Source: Flavobacterium resistens
GTDB taxonomy: Bacteria; Bacteroidota; Bacteroidia; Flavobacteriales; Flavobacteriaceae
Reading direction: 5' to 3'
Length of the DNA stretch: 64,000 nucleotides
NCBI RefSeq assembly: GCF_900182645.1
Contig: NZ_FXTA01000001.1
Span: 1-64,000 of the forward strand
Shown: positions 1-7,847 of the stretch, one piece after another
Layout: each line of letters starts with the position of its first letter
Numbering within the stretch: position 1 is the stretch's first letter
The notes under the pieces: model-generated
The model's input: only the letters and a program-made list of their open reading frames with translations
Database searches by the model: none
Told to the model about the DNA's origin: nothing
Translations under genes and position numbers: made by a program

Positions 1-84
1 CACCTCTTCCCATCCCGAACAGAGAAGTTAAGCCCGCCTGCGCAGATGGTACTGCAATTATGTGGGAGAGTATGTCGTCGCCTT
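1..84 (+). rRNA. rrf: 5S ribosomal RNA, 3' part (5' end outside window)
   Basis: The window opens inside a 5S rRNA. The characteristic segments CCCATCCCGAACAGAGAAG and GTTAAGCCCGCC are followed by the loop E/helix IV region and a 3' end near GTCGTCGCC. The first part of the molecule lies upstream of the window. A 5S gene followed directly by a terminator suggests the end of an rRNA operon (16S-23S-5S order), although the 16S and 23S genes are not visible here. The exact 3' end is uncertain by a few bases. Confidence 0.93.
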
Positions 85-93
85 TCTTTTGAG

Positions 94-127
94 AATCCTC
101 ATCATTCATTTGATGGGGATTTTTTTG
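94..127 (+). terminator. Terminator of the rRNA operon
   Basis: AATCC-CATCA-type arm at 94-104 pairs with TGATG-GGATT at 110-121 and is followed by a run of T. It lies 10 bases after the 5S end, as expected for an intrinsic terminator of an rRNA operon. Confidence 0.8.
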
Positions 128-175
128 TTTATAAACCTTTTGGAGGAATCCTCTGGAAACTGAAACTTATCATTT

Positions 176-297
176 GCCCCGAAGCGCGTTAGTGATGGGA
201 GCGGCATCCTTTTGCGGGAAACCGCCAGCTGCTCTATTTCCATGGAACTACTCCCGCAAAAGATACAGCGGACAGCACGGCCCGGAGGGAAACGCCA
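176..297 (+). repeat. Structured intergenic element, copy A
   Basis: This is one of three related elements in the window (others at 23823-23897 and 42316-42414). A perfect stem CTTTTGCGGGA (209-219) / TCCCGCAAAAG (252-262) continues outwards as ATC-C-TTTT against AAAA-GAT with one unpaired C on the 5' side. The flanks GAGCGGCATCC and GATACAGCGGACAGC are shared in part with the other copies, while the apical sequence is different. The apical loop here is long and holds further complementary words. The rest of the 85-392 gap holds only the rRNA terminator and a candidate -7 box TATTTTTG at 356-363 for the next gene. It may be a structured RNA family or a mobile intergenic repeat; I cannot tell which from one genome. 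Confidence 0.65.
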
Positions 298-392
298 TAA
301 GCTGTTGTTTAAAGAATAAATTTCTCGTTAAAATGTAATTTCAAAGTAAATTTTATATTTTTGTTATTCTATAGAATACTAATTTCCAAACT

Positions 393-845
393 ATGCAAAA
401 TATATTTCAGAAAGAGGATTGTGATCAATTTGTAAAGAGAATTAATCTTCTTACGCCTGATACAAAGGGATTTTGGGGAAAAATGACTGTTGCTCAGATG
501 CTTGCACATTGTAATGTTACTTACGAAATGGTTTATGATAATATCCATCCGAAACCTAACGGATTTATGAAATTTATTTTAAGATTGCTAGCAAAAAAAA
601 CAGTGGTAGGTGACAAACCTTATCCTAGAAATGTTGGTACAGCACCACAGTTTATCATTAAAAATGATCGTAATTTTGAAATTGAAAAAAGTCGATTAAT
701 TGCTTACATTAATAAAACACAAGAATTAGGTGAAAAGGAATTTGAAGATAAAGAATCTCTTTCTTTTGGAAAATTAACATCTAAAGAATGGAATAATATG
801 TTTGCCAAACATTTGGACCATCATCTTTCTCAATTTGGTGTTTAA
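393..845 (+). CDS. DUF1569 (DinB-like fold) protein
   Basis: A 150-residue soluble protein that I recognise as the DUF1569 family, related to the DinB/YfiT four-helix-bundle fold. Visible marks are the helix WGKMTVAQMLAHC at residues 28-40 and the C-terminal HLDHHLSQFG at 140-149, which together offer His residues (H39, H140, H143, H144) of the kind that bind a metal in DinB-like proteins. There is no signal peptide, so it is probably cytoplasmic. The biochemical role of the family is not established. The next ORF begins 5 bases after its stop, so the two are probably co-transcribed. A candidate -7 box TATTTTTG lies 30 bases upstream, without a good TTG partner. Confidence 0.8.
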   Translation: MQNIFQKEDCDQFVKRINLLTPDTKGFWGKMTVAQMLAHCNVTYEMVYDNIHPKPNGFMKFILRLLAKKTVVGDKPYPRNVGTAPQFIIKNDRNFEIEKSRLIAYINKTQELGEKEFEDKESLSFGKLTSKEWNNMFAKHLDHHLSQFGV

Positions 846-850
846 ATTTT

Positions 851-1291
851 ATGATTATGAGATTTTATGTAATTATTTGTTTTCTGCTATCAGGATTATG
901 TGCGAATGCGCAAAAACAAGAGGTTCAAAAAAGTATTGAAATATTTTTTGAAGGATTCCATCAAAAAGACACATTGAAGATAAAATCGGTTTGTGCAGAT
1001 AAAATAATTTTGCAATCCATTAGTGAGAGTGTTACGAAGGGAAATAAATTGTCTGATGAAAAAGCAAGGGAATTTTATAAATCTATTGCTTCAATTCCGG
1101 CAAATATGAAATTTCAAGAAAAAATTTTGATTTATAATATTCAAATTGATGGAACAATGGCTCATGTTTGGGCGCCATATGAATTTTATTTGAATGATAA
1201 GTTGAGTCATTCAGGTGTAAATACTTTTACTTTATTTAAAGAGAAAGATTCCTGGAAAATTATTTATTTAATTGATACTAGAAGAAAGTAG
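851..1291 (+). CDS. Secreted NTF2-like protein
   Basis: A 146-residue protein with an N-terminal signal peptide (cleavage probably after the Ala-rich stretch ending ANA at about residue 20). The mature part looks like an NTF2/SnoaL-type cone fold: an initial amphipathic helix with a FFEGFHQKDT segment, then alternating strands ending in FTLFKEKDSWKIIYLIDTR, the usual last two strands of lumazine-binding-like NTF2 proteins. The start could be the ATG at 851 or the one at 857 (MRFYV); both leave the signal peptide intact. It probably acts in the periplasm. No catalytic residues can be assigned and the ligand is unknown. Confidence 0.7.
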   Translation: MIMRFYVIICFLLSGLCANAQKQEVQKSIEIFFEGFHQKDTLKIKSVCADKIILQSISESVTKGNKLSDEKAREFYKSIASIPANMKFQEKILIYNIQIDGTMAHVWAPYEFYLNDKLSHSGVNTFTLFKEKDSWKIIYLIDTRRK

Positions 1292-1296
1292 AGATT

Positions 1297-1941
1297 TTAA
1301 GCAACTTCTGTAGAATAATAAAAGCAAATATCTGCTAAAATACATTCTTCACACTTAGGTTTTGGTCTACAGGTTTCTCTTCCTAGAAAAGAAATTGCCA
1401 TTCCAATTTCTGACCAAATATTTTTTGGCAGCACTTGCATTAAATCTTTTTCAACTTTATTTCCGTCTTTTGCTTCTTTTATTATTCCAATTCTGGGAGC
1501 TACACGAATAACATGCAAATCGGCAATAATTCCTTCTGCGGGTTTTCCAGTTTCTCTTAATATAACATTGGCTGATTTTCTTCCAACTCCTTTTAAGGCT
1601 GTTAATTCCTTCATATTTAACGGAATATCGTCATCATTTTGAATTGTTTTAGCAATTTCTAATAACCAATTTGCTTTTGTTCCAAAGTTCCGAACTTTGC
1701 TTATATAAGGGATAAATGTTTCAAAATCGGTTTTGGATAAACTGCTCAGTGTGGGAAACTTTTCAAATAATACTGGTGCTATTTTATTAATATTTGCATC
1801 AGAATCTTGTGCGGACAAAATTACCATTACTAATAGCTGATAGGTATTTTGATATTCTAGAGGATGTGTTTTTCCCTTATATTTATCCAAAATAGGTTTT
1901 AGCTTTATTTCCCAATCTGATGTTTCTCCAAATAAATCCAT
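1297..1941 (-). CDS. nth: Endonuclease III-type DNA glycosylase
   Basis: A 214-residue HhH-GPD DNA glycosylase of the base-excision repair pathway, which removes oxidised pyrimidines and nicks the abasic site. The helix-hairpin-helix LKGVGRKSAN (116-125) carries the catalytic Lys122, and Asp141 sits in the ADLHV segment where E. coli Nth has its catalytic Asp. Four C-terminal cysteines (C191, C197, C200, C206) match the 4Fe-4S cluster, but the first spacing is C-x5-C rather than the C-x6-C of E. coli. The family is clear; a Bacteroidota subfamily with a slightly different substrate range is possible. It converges with the upstream NTF2-like gene with only 5 bases between stops. Confidence 0.88.
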   Translation of the reverse strand: MDLFGETSDWEIKLKPILDKYKGKTHPLEYQNTYQLLVMVILSAQDSDANINKIAPVLFEKFPTLSSLSKTDFETFIPYISKVRNFGTKANWLLEIAKTIQNDDDIPLNMKELTALKGVGRKSANVILRETGKPAEGIIADLHVIRVAPRIGIIKEAKDGNKVEKDLMQVLPKNIWSEIGMAISFLGRETCRPKPKCEECILADICFYYSTEVA

Positions 1942-1989
1942 TTTGATATTATTTTAAGTTAGATATATGAAAGTGTAACTGTCACAAAA

Positions 1990-2856
1990 TTAATTGGTTT
2001 TGATGAAATTTATAATTTTTTTGATAACATTTTGATTGCCAAGTATTTTTCTGTGACCTAAACCATCAGTTAAATACAAAGTTCCATTTTCAAGTTGTTG
2101 ATGAATGTGAATTCCTGCTTTTACAGAAACTTCCGGATCATCATTGTCATGAATTACTAAAACTGGTATTTTTACTTTTTGCGCTGCTCTATAAGCCGAA
2201 AAGTCATCCATTTTTACTTGGTATTTTTCTTCAAAAAGATTGCGAAGACGTTCGCTTATTTCTTGTTTTAATTCTAATTTTAAGATAAACTCGTCTAAAA
2301 TATCCTGAACAATATCACCGCTTCCTATAATAATTGCTTTGTTTGTCTGTAATCCGTCTTTTATAGCATTTAAAACTGACATTCCGCCTAAAGAATGTCC
2401 AATTGCAATTTCAAATGGCCCAAACTGCTTTTGGATTTCTAATATTGAAGCAATAAATTCAGACATAATAGTTGACTTTCCTTTAGATTTTCCATGTGCT
2501 GGCGCATCAAAACTTACAGTTGCATAGCCATTTTTTAAAAGTTCATCAGCTATTTTGAACAATTGTGTACCTCTTCCAGACCACCCGTGAACTAATAAAA
2601 TTTTATGATCACTTTTACCATAATGATAAGTGACAATATTCTTGTCTATTGCTGGAACGTTAATCGTTATTTGTTCACTTTCAGAATCCATCTGAAGTTC
2701 TCGTTTGGGAATCTTATGTTTTATTGGCGTTGTAAATAGTTTTGCCGCATATTTTGTAACCAATTTGGTTGAAATAAACGCGCAAATTTTACAGGATACA
2801 ATAATAAACTGTGGAATTTTTAATGATTTAGTAGGATTACTTTCCTTTTTTGCCAT
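1990..2856 (-). CDS. Alpha/beta hydrolase
   Basis: A 288-residue serine hydrolase of the alpha/beta fold. The nucleophile elbow GHSLGG is at 153-158 (Ser155). The acid is probably Asp240 in the HDNDDPEV segment, and the base His268 is in GLGHRKI. The oxyanion-hole segment VHGWSGRG (89-96) precedes the nucleophile. A hydrophobic N-terminal stretch (about 15-35) may be a membrane anchor or a short cap. Substrates cannot be predicted; esterase or lysophospholipase-like activity is usual. It is divergent from glgA across a 138-base gap that holds a perfect 18-bp palindrome. Confidence 0.8.
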   Translation of the reverse strand: MAKKESNPTKSLKIPQFIIVSCKICAFISTKLVTKYAAKLFTTPIKHKIPKRELQMDSESEQITINVPAIDKNIVTYHYGKSDHKILLVHGWSGRGTQLFKIADELLKNGYATVSFDAPAHGKSKGKSTIMSEFIASILEIQKQFGPFEIAIGHSLGGMSVLNAIKDGLQTNKAIIIGSGDIVQDILDEFILKLELKQEISERLRNLFEEKYQVKMDDFSAYRAAQKVKIPVLVIHDNDDPEVSVKAGIHIHQQLENGTLYLTDGLGHRKILGNQNVIKKIINFIKTN

Positions 2857-2895
2857 ATTAATAATTTTTTTTTGAAGGCTAGATTATGCTTATTT

Positions 2896-2913
2896 TTTCC
2901 TAAATTTAGGAAA
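2896..2913. promoter_or_regulatory. Perfect 18-bp palindrome in the hydrolase/glgA divergent region
   Basis: TTTCCTAAATTTAGGAAA reads the same on both strands. It lies 40 bases upstream of the alpha/beta hydrolase start and 81 bases upstream of glgA. Its position between two divergent genes suggests a dimeric regulator's operator. It has no T tract, so a terminator is unlikely. Confidence 0.4.
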
Positions 2914-2994
2914 CATAAAAGTAGCATATTAATGATTGTTTCTAGAAAAAAATAAATCATAAATTAGTATTGAATGCTGTAATTAATTTTTAGG

Positions 2995-4422
2995 ATGGAA
3001 ATATTTCATTTAAGTGCAGAGTGTTATCCAATGGCAAAAGTTGGTGGATTGGCCGATGTTGTTGGAGCGTTGCCAAAATATCAGACTAACGCAGGACATC
3101 AGGTTAGGGTGGTTGTTCCTTGTTATGATACAAAATTCAGAAAAGAAAATGATTTTGAATGCGTTCATTGGGGAAATGTCAAATTGGGAAATTTTAATTT
3201 TTCTTTTAGTGTTTTGAAAGAGACTTCTAACAAACTTGGGTACGAACTTTATTTGATTGAAATTAAGGAATTATTTGATAGACCAAATGTTTATGGCTAT
3301 GAAGATGACATTGAACGATTTTTATCTTTTCAAATTGCAAGTTTAGATTGGATTACCGCGCGAAATGAAGTTCCAGATGTTATAAATTGCCATGATCATC
3401 ATACTGGAGTGGTTCCTTTTTTAGTTAAATATGCTTACAAATACGAAAGTTTAAGAAGCGTTAAAACTGTAATTACTATTCACAATGGTTTATATCAAGG
3501 CTGGTTTGGTTTTGATAAACTGCATTATTTACCAGAATTTGATCTGATTCATGTTGGATTTTTGGAGTGGAATCATTCTATTAATTCTTTGGCAGTTGGT
3601 GTAAAATGTGCACATGCTGTTACTACGGTTTCTCCTAGTTATTTAAATGAAATTAATTATGCTGCAAATGGATTAGAAGCATTGTTTAATTCGGTTAGAA
3701 ATAAATCAAAAGGAATTTTAAATGGAATTGATATTGAAGTTTGGGATCCATTAAAAGATAAAATGATTGAACATCATTATTCGATTGAAACTTTTGAAAT
3801 CGGTAAACAAAAAAATAAAGAGAAGCTTTGTGAACAATTTGATTTAGATCCAACAAAGCCGTTATTTAGTTTTATTGGGCGTTTATTTGAAGAAAAAGGA
3901 GGTGATTTATTACCACAAGCTTCTGCATTAGCATTATCGGAAAATTTCGAAAATATTAATATTCTGATTTTAGGATCTGGAAATGCTGAAATTGAAAAGC
4001 AATTGACACAATTGCGAAATGATTATAAAGGCAATTACAATGTTTTTATTGGTTATAATGAAGAATTGGCACATTTCATCTATGCAGGTTCCGACTATAT
4101 TTTAATGCCTTCGAGAGTTGAACCATGCGGTTTGAATCAAATGTATGCCATGCGTTATGGTACAATTCCTATTGTGAGAAGAACAGGAGGATTGCGAGAT
4201 ACCGTTATTGATTTTGGAGATGAAGGAAATGGAGTTTGTCACGATCAGGCTTCAGTTGGAGATGTTTGTTATTCGATAAATCGTGCGGTTAAACTGTACG
4301 ATGATAAAATAAATTTTAATAAAGTATTAAAAAGAGGAATGTCAGCAGATCATTCCTGGGAAAGTGTGTGCCAAGAATATATCGAAATATACAACTTAAT
4401 AATTCAGCAAAATGAAGTTTAA
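2995..4422 (+). CDS. glgA: Glycogen synthase (ADP-glucose type, GT5)
   Basis: A 475-residue glycosyltransferase 5 enzyme that adds glucose from ADP-glucose to the growing alpha-1,4-glucan in the cytoplasm. The ADP-glucose loop KVGGL is at residues 15-19 and the GT-B C-terminal signature SRVEPCGLNQMYAMRYG begins at residue 373, with the conserved Glu at 376. Length is normal for the family. The gene overlaps glgC by 11 bases (stop at 4420-4422, glgC ATG at 4412), so translation is probably coupled. It is the first gene of the glycogen cluster. No convincing TTG/TAnnTTTG promoter is visible in the 138-base upstream gap. Confidence 0.95.
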   Translation: MEIFHLSAECYPMAKVGGLADVVGALPKYQTNAGHQVRVVVPCYDTKFRKENDFECVHWGNVKLGNFNFSFSVLKETSNKLGYELYLIEIKELFDRPNVYGYEDDIERFLSFQIASLDWITARNEVPDVINCHDHHTGVVPFLVKYAYKYESLRSVKTVITIHNGLYQGWFGFDKLHYLPEFDLIHVGFLEWNHSINSLAVGVKCAHAVTTVSPSYLNEINYAANGLEALFNSVRNKSKGILNGIDIEVWDPLKDKMIEHHYSIETFEIGKQKNKEKLCEQFDLDPTKPLFSFIGRLFEEKGGDLLPQASALALSENFENINILILGSGNAEIEKQLTQLRNDYKGNYNVFIGYNEELAHFIYAGSDYILMPSRVEPCGLNQMYAMRYGTIPIVRRTGGLRDTVIDFGDEGNGVCHDQASVGDVCYSINRAVKLYDDKINFNKVLKRGMSADHSWESVCQEYIEIYNLIIQQNEV

Positions 4423-5692
4423 AAAGAAAAATGTAGTTGCCATTATTTTAGGAGGAGGACAGGGATCTCGCTTGTTCCCATTGACAGAAACAAGATCAAA
4501 ACCAGCTGTTCCGATTGGAGGTAAATATCGTTTGGTTGATATTCCAATTTCAAATTGTATAAATTCAGATATTTTTAAAATATTTGTTTTGACACAATTT
4601 AATTCTGCATCTCTGAATGCTCACATTAAAAATACTTTTAACTTTAGTATTTTCAGCCAGTCGTTTGTTGATATTTTGGCGGCTGAACAAACTCCGGATA
4701 ATCCAACTTGGTTTCAAGGAACTGCTGATGCTGTAAGACAATGTATGTCTCACTTTTTGAAACACGATTTTGATCATGCTTTAATTCTTTCTGGAGACCA
4801 ATTGTACCAAATGGATTTTAACGAAATGTTAGAAGCCCATATTGCTGCTGATGCTGAAATTTCTATTGCAACTTTGCCTGTTAATGCCAAGGACGCTCCA
4901 GAATTTGGAATTTTGAAAACCAATCATGAAAGTGTTATTGAAGCTTTTATCGAAAAACCTGATGCTTCATTATTACCACAATGGGAATCTGAAGTAAGTG
5001 AACAAATGCAGGAACAGGGCAAAAAATATTTAGCTTCAATGGGAATTTATATTTTTAATAAACCATTATTGGAGGAATTAATGGCGAATCCAGATACGAA
5101 AGATTTTGGAAAAGAAATTATTCCGCAAGCCGTTGGGAAGCATAAAATATTGAGTTATCAATATGAAGGTTATTGGACAGATATTGGAAATATTGAATCG
5201 TTTTTTGAAGCAAATATTGGCTTAACAGCAGATATTCCGGAATTTAATTTGTTTGATAATGACAATAAAATTTTCACAAGACCAAGATTGCTTCCGCCAT
5301 CAAAATTTAGAAATTCAATCATCAATCAATCATTGATTTCTGAGGGATGCATTATCAATGCTAAAGAAATTAAAAGTTCAGTAATTGGAATTCGTTCCAG
5401 AATTGGTGTTGGAACTGTTCTTGAAAACTGTTATGTAATGGGAAATGATTTCTATCAAGATTTGGACGAACTCAATCATGAGGCAAGTGTAAACAAAATT
5501 CATGTTGGAATTGGTGAAAATTGTTTCATAAAAAATGCTTTAGTCGATAAAAATGTTCGTATTGGAAATAACGTTCATATTAGCGGAGGAAAACATTTAG
5601 ATAATTTCACCAATGAATTATACAGCATAAAAGATGGTATTGTTGTGATTAAAAAAGGTGCGATTCTTTCTGACAATTTTAGAATTGAATAA
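4412..5692 (+). CDS. glgC: Glucose-1-phosphate adenylyltransferase (ADP-glucose pyrophosphorylase)
   Basis: A 426-residue nucleotidyltransferase making ADP-glucose from glucose-1-phosphate and ATP, the committed and usually allosterically controlled step of glycogen synthesis. The N-terminal GGGQGSR (14-20) followed by PLTETRSKPAVPIGGKYR is the nucleotide-binding and activator-site region. The SGDQLYQMD segment supplies the metal-binding Asp, and the YWTDIGNIESFFEAN stretch is typical near the glucose-1-phosphate site. The C-terminal third is a left-handed beta-helix of hexapeptide-like repeats. It overlaps glgA by 11 bases and is followed by glgB after 49 bases. Confidence 0.95.
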   Translation: MKFKKKNVVAIILGGGQGSRLFPLTETRSKPAVPIGGKYRLVDIPISNCINSDIFKIFVLTQFNSASLNAHIKNTFNFSIFSQSFVDILAAEQTPDNPTWFQGTADAVRQCMSHFLKHDFDHALILSGDQLYQMDFNEMLEAHIAADAEISIATLPVNAKDAPEFGILKTNHESVIEAFIEKPDASLLPQWESEVSEQMQEQGKKYLASMGIYIFNKPLLEELMANPDTKDFGKEIIPQAVGKHKILSYQYEGYWTDIGNIESFFEANIGLTADIPEFNLFDNDNKIFTRPRLLPPSKFRNSIINQSLISEGCIINAKEIKSSVIGIRSRIGVGTVLENCYVMGNDFYQDLDELNHEASVNKIHVGIGENCFIKNALVDKNVRIGNNVHISGGKHLDNFTNELYSIKDGIVVIKKGAILSDNFRIE

Positions 5693-5741
5693 AAAAAAAA
5701 GCCAAAAACCCAAATTCCAATTGTTGCCTTAAAAACCAAAT

Positions 5742-7646
5742 ATGACAAAAGTAATTACGCATTCTTTATTTACTGATTTTGATATCGATTTATTCAAAGC
5801 TGGAAAACATTTCAAATTGTATGAAAAGTTAGGAGCACATTTAATTGAAGTAAATGGAGTTAAAGGAGTTTATTTTGCTGTTTGGGCACCCACTGCTAAG
5901 TCGGTTTCTGTAGTGGGCGATTTTAATTATTGGGTACAAGGCGAGCATGAATTGCAAGTCCGCTGGGATTCTTCGGGAATTTGGGAAGGATTTATTCCGG
6001 ACATTTCAAAAGGTTCACTTTATAAGTATAAAATTCAATCAAATATTGATGGAGTTGTAACTGAAAAGGCGGATCCTTTTGCGTTATATTGCGAAAAACC
6101 ACCACACACAGCATCTGTTGTTTGGGATCTGGATTACACTTGGAAAGATAAAAATTGGATGGAATCTCGCCATGAGAAAAATGCTTTAGATAAACCATAT
6201 TCAGTATATGAAGTGCATTTGGGATCTTGGAAACGAGCAGAACATAACCGATTTTTGACTTATTTGGAATTGGCAGATGATTTAGTAAAATATGTAAAAG
6301 AAACGGGTTTTACGCATGTTGAATTTATGCCAATTATGGAGTATCCATATGATCCTTCATGGGGATATCAGTTAACAGGCTATTTTGCGCCGACTTCTCG
6401 TTTTGGAAAACCACAGGATTTTATGGTTTTGGTTGATAAGCTGCATCAGGCTGGTATCGGTGTGATTTTGGATTGGGTTCCATCTCATTTTCCTGATGAT
6501 GCACATGGTTTAGGTTTCTTCGATGGTTCACATTTATATGAGCATCCAGATCGGAGAAAAGGTTATCATCCGGATTGGAAAAGTTTGGTTTTTAATTATG
6601 GAAGAAATGAAGTTCGTGCTTTTTTAATCAGTAATGCTGTTTTTTGGCTCCAAAATTATCATGTTGACGGATTACGAGTTGATGCAGTAGCTTCGATGTT
6701 GTATCTTGATTATTCGAGAAATGAAGGCGAATGGGAACCTAATATGTATGGTGGAAGAGAAAATTTGGAAACTATAAGTTTTCTTAAAGAATTTAATGAA
6801 GTTATTTATGCTAATTTTTCTGGAGTTCAAACTATTGCAGAAGAAAGTACTTCGTTTCCCATGGTTTCAAGACCAACATTTACTGGTGGCTTAGGATTTG
6901 GAATGAAATGGATGATGGGCTGGATGCACGATACTTTAAAATACTTTCAAAAAGAAACTGTTTACAGAAAATATCATCAAAATGATTTGACTTTTTCAAT
7001 GACGTATGCTTTTACGGAAAATTTCATGCTTCCGTTTTCGCATGACGAAGTAGTATATGGGAAAAAATCAATTGCTAGTAAAATGCCTGGAGATGAATGG
7101 CAGAAATTTGCTAACTTAAGATTGCTTTACGGGTATATGTTTACGCATCCAGGAACAAAATTATTGTTCATGGGATCTGAGTTTGGACAAAGCGATGAAT
7201 GGAATTTTGAAAAAAGCCTGGATTGGCATTTACTTCAATATGATTATCATTCTGGAATTAAAAAGATAATTACAGATTTGAATCAGCTCTATAAATCTCA
7301 GCCGGCATTGTACGAAAAACAATTTACAGACGAAGGCTTTGAATGGATTAATTATTTTGATCATCAAAATGCTGTTATCTCTTATATCAGAAAAGGAAAT
7401 AATTCAGATGAAAATCTGGTTGTTGTTTGCAACTTTACGCAAGTAGTTAGGGAAAATTATAGGATTGGTATTTCTAAAAAAGGAAAATTAAAAGAGATTT
7501 TTAATAGTGATGCTAAAATATATGGAGGAAGTGGTGTCGAGAATCCTAACACCATAAAAATTGATGCTTCCCCCTACGACGGAAGAGATTATTCTGTCGA
7601 ATTAATTTTGCCTCCTTTGAGCGTTGCCGTTTATTCTTTTGAGTAG
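5742..7646 (+). CDS. glgB: 1,4-alpha-glucan branching enzyme (GH13)
   Basis: A 634-residue GH13 enzyme that makes the alpha-1,6 branches of glycogen. A CBM48 module (about 35-120, with AVWAPTAKSVSVVGDFNYW) precedes the catalytic barrel. The barrel shows DWVPSHF (244-250), the nucleophile Asp314 in GLRVDAV, the acid/base Glu367 in TIAEEST, and SHDEVV with the third carboxylate Asp435. The C-terminal beta domain starts after about residue 540. It completes a glgA-glgC-glgB operon. Length is somewhat short of the E. coli enzyme because one N-terminal module is missing, which is normal for many bacteria. Confidence 0.95.
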   Translation: MTKVITHSLFTDFDIDLFKAGKHFKLYEKLGAHLIEVNGVKGVYFAVWAPTAKSVSVVGDFNYWVQGEHELQVRWDSSGIWEGFIPDISKGSLYKYKIQSNIDGVVTEKADPFALYCEKPPHTASVVWDLDYTWKDKNWMESRHEKNALDKPYSVYEVHLGSWKRAEHNRFLTYLELADDLVKYVKETGFTHVEFMPIMEYPYDPSWGYQLTGYFAPTSRFGKPQDFMVLVDKLHQAGIGVILDWVPSHFPDDAHGLGFFDGSHLYEHPDRRKGYHPDWKSLVFNYGRNEVRAFLISNAVFWLQNYHVDGLRVDAVASMLYLDYSRNEGEWEPNMYGGRENLETISFLKEFNEVIYANFSGVQTIAEESTSFPMVSRPTFTGGLGFGMKWMMGWMHDTLKYFQKETVYRKYHQNDLTFSMTYAFTENFMLPFSHDEVVYGKKSIASKMPGDEWQKFANLRLLYGYMFTHPGTKLLFMGSEFGQSDEWNFEKSLDWHLLQYDYHSGIKKIITDLNQLYKSQPALYEKQFTDEGFEWINYFDHQNAVISYIRKGNNSDENLVVVCNFTQVVRENYRIGISKKGKLKEIFNSDAKIYGGSGVENPNTIKIDASPYDGRDYSVELILPPLSVAVYSFE

Positions 7647-7847
7647 AAAATTAAATATGATTTTTAATAATGCTGTTTTATCAATTTTGTGTTTTTAAAT
7701 TATCGAATTATTGATTTTTTGTAAACTAATTTAATACTCATTCAGAAAAAACGTTTTCGTGAATAAACCTTTTATTCATAGTGCTTTACCAAGTTTTTTT
7801 GTATGTTTGAAGTAAGGATTGAGTTATATAATTAAGACAATAGCGAT

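Noticed and set aside
3014..4777. Overlapping ORFs inside glgA and glgC
   Set aside because: They are alternate-frame or antisense shadows of well-supported enzymes.
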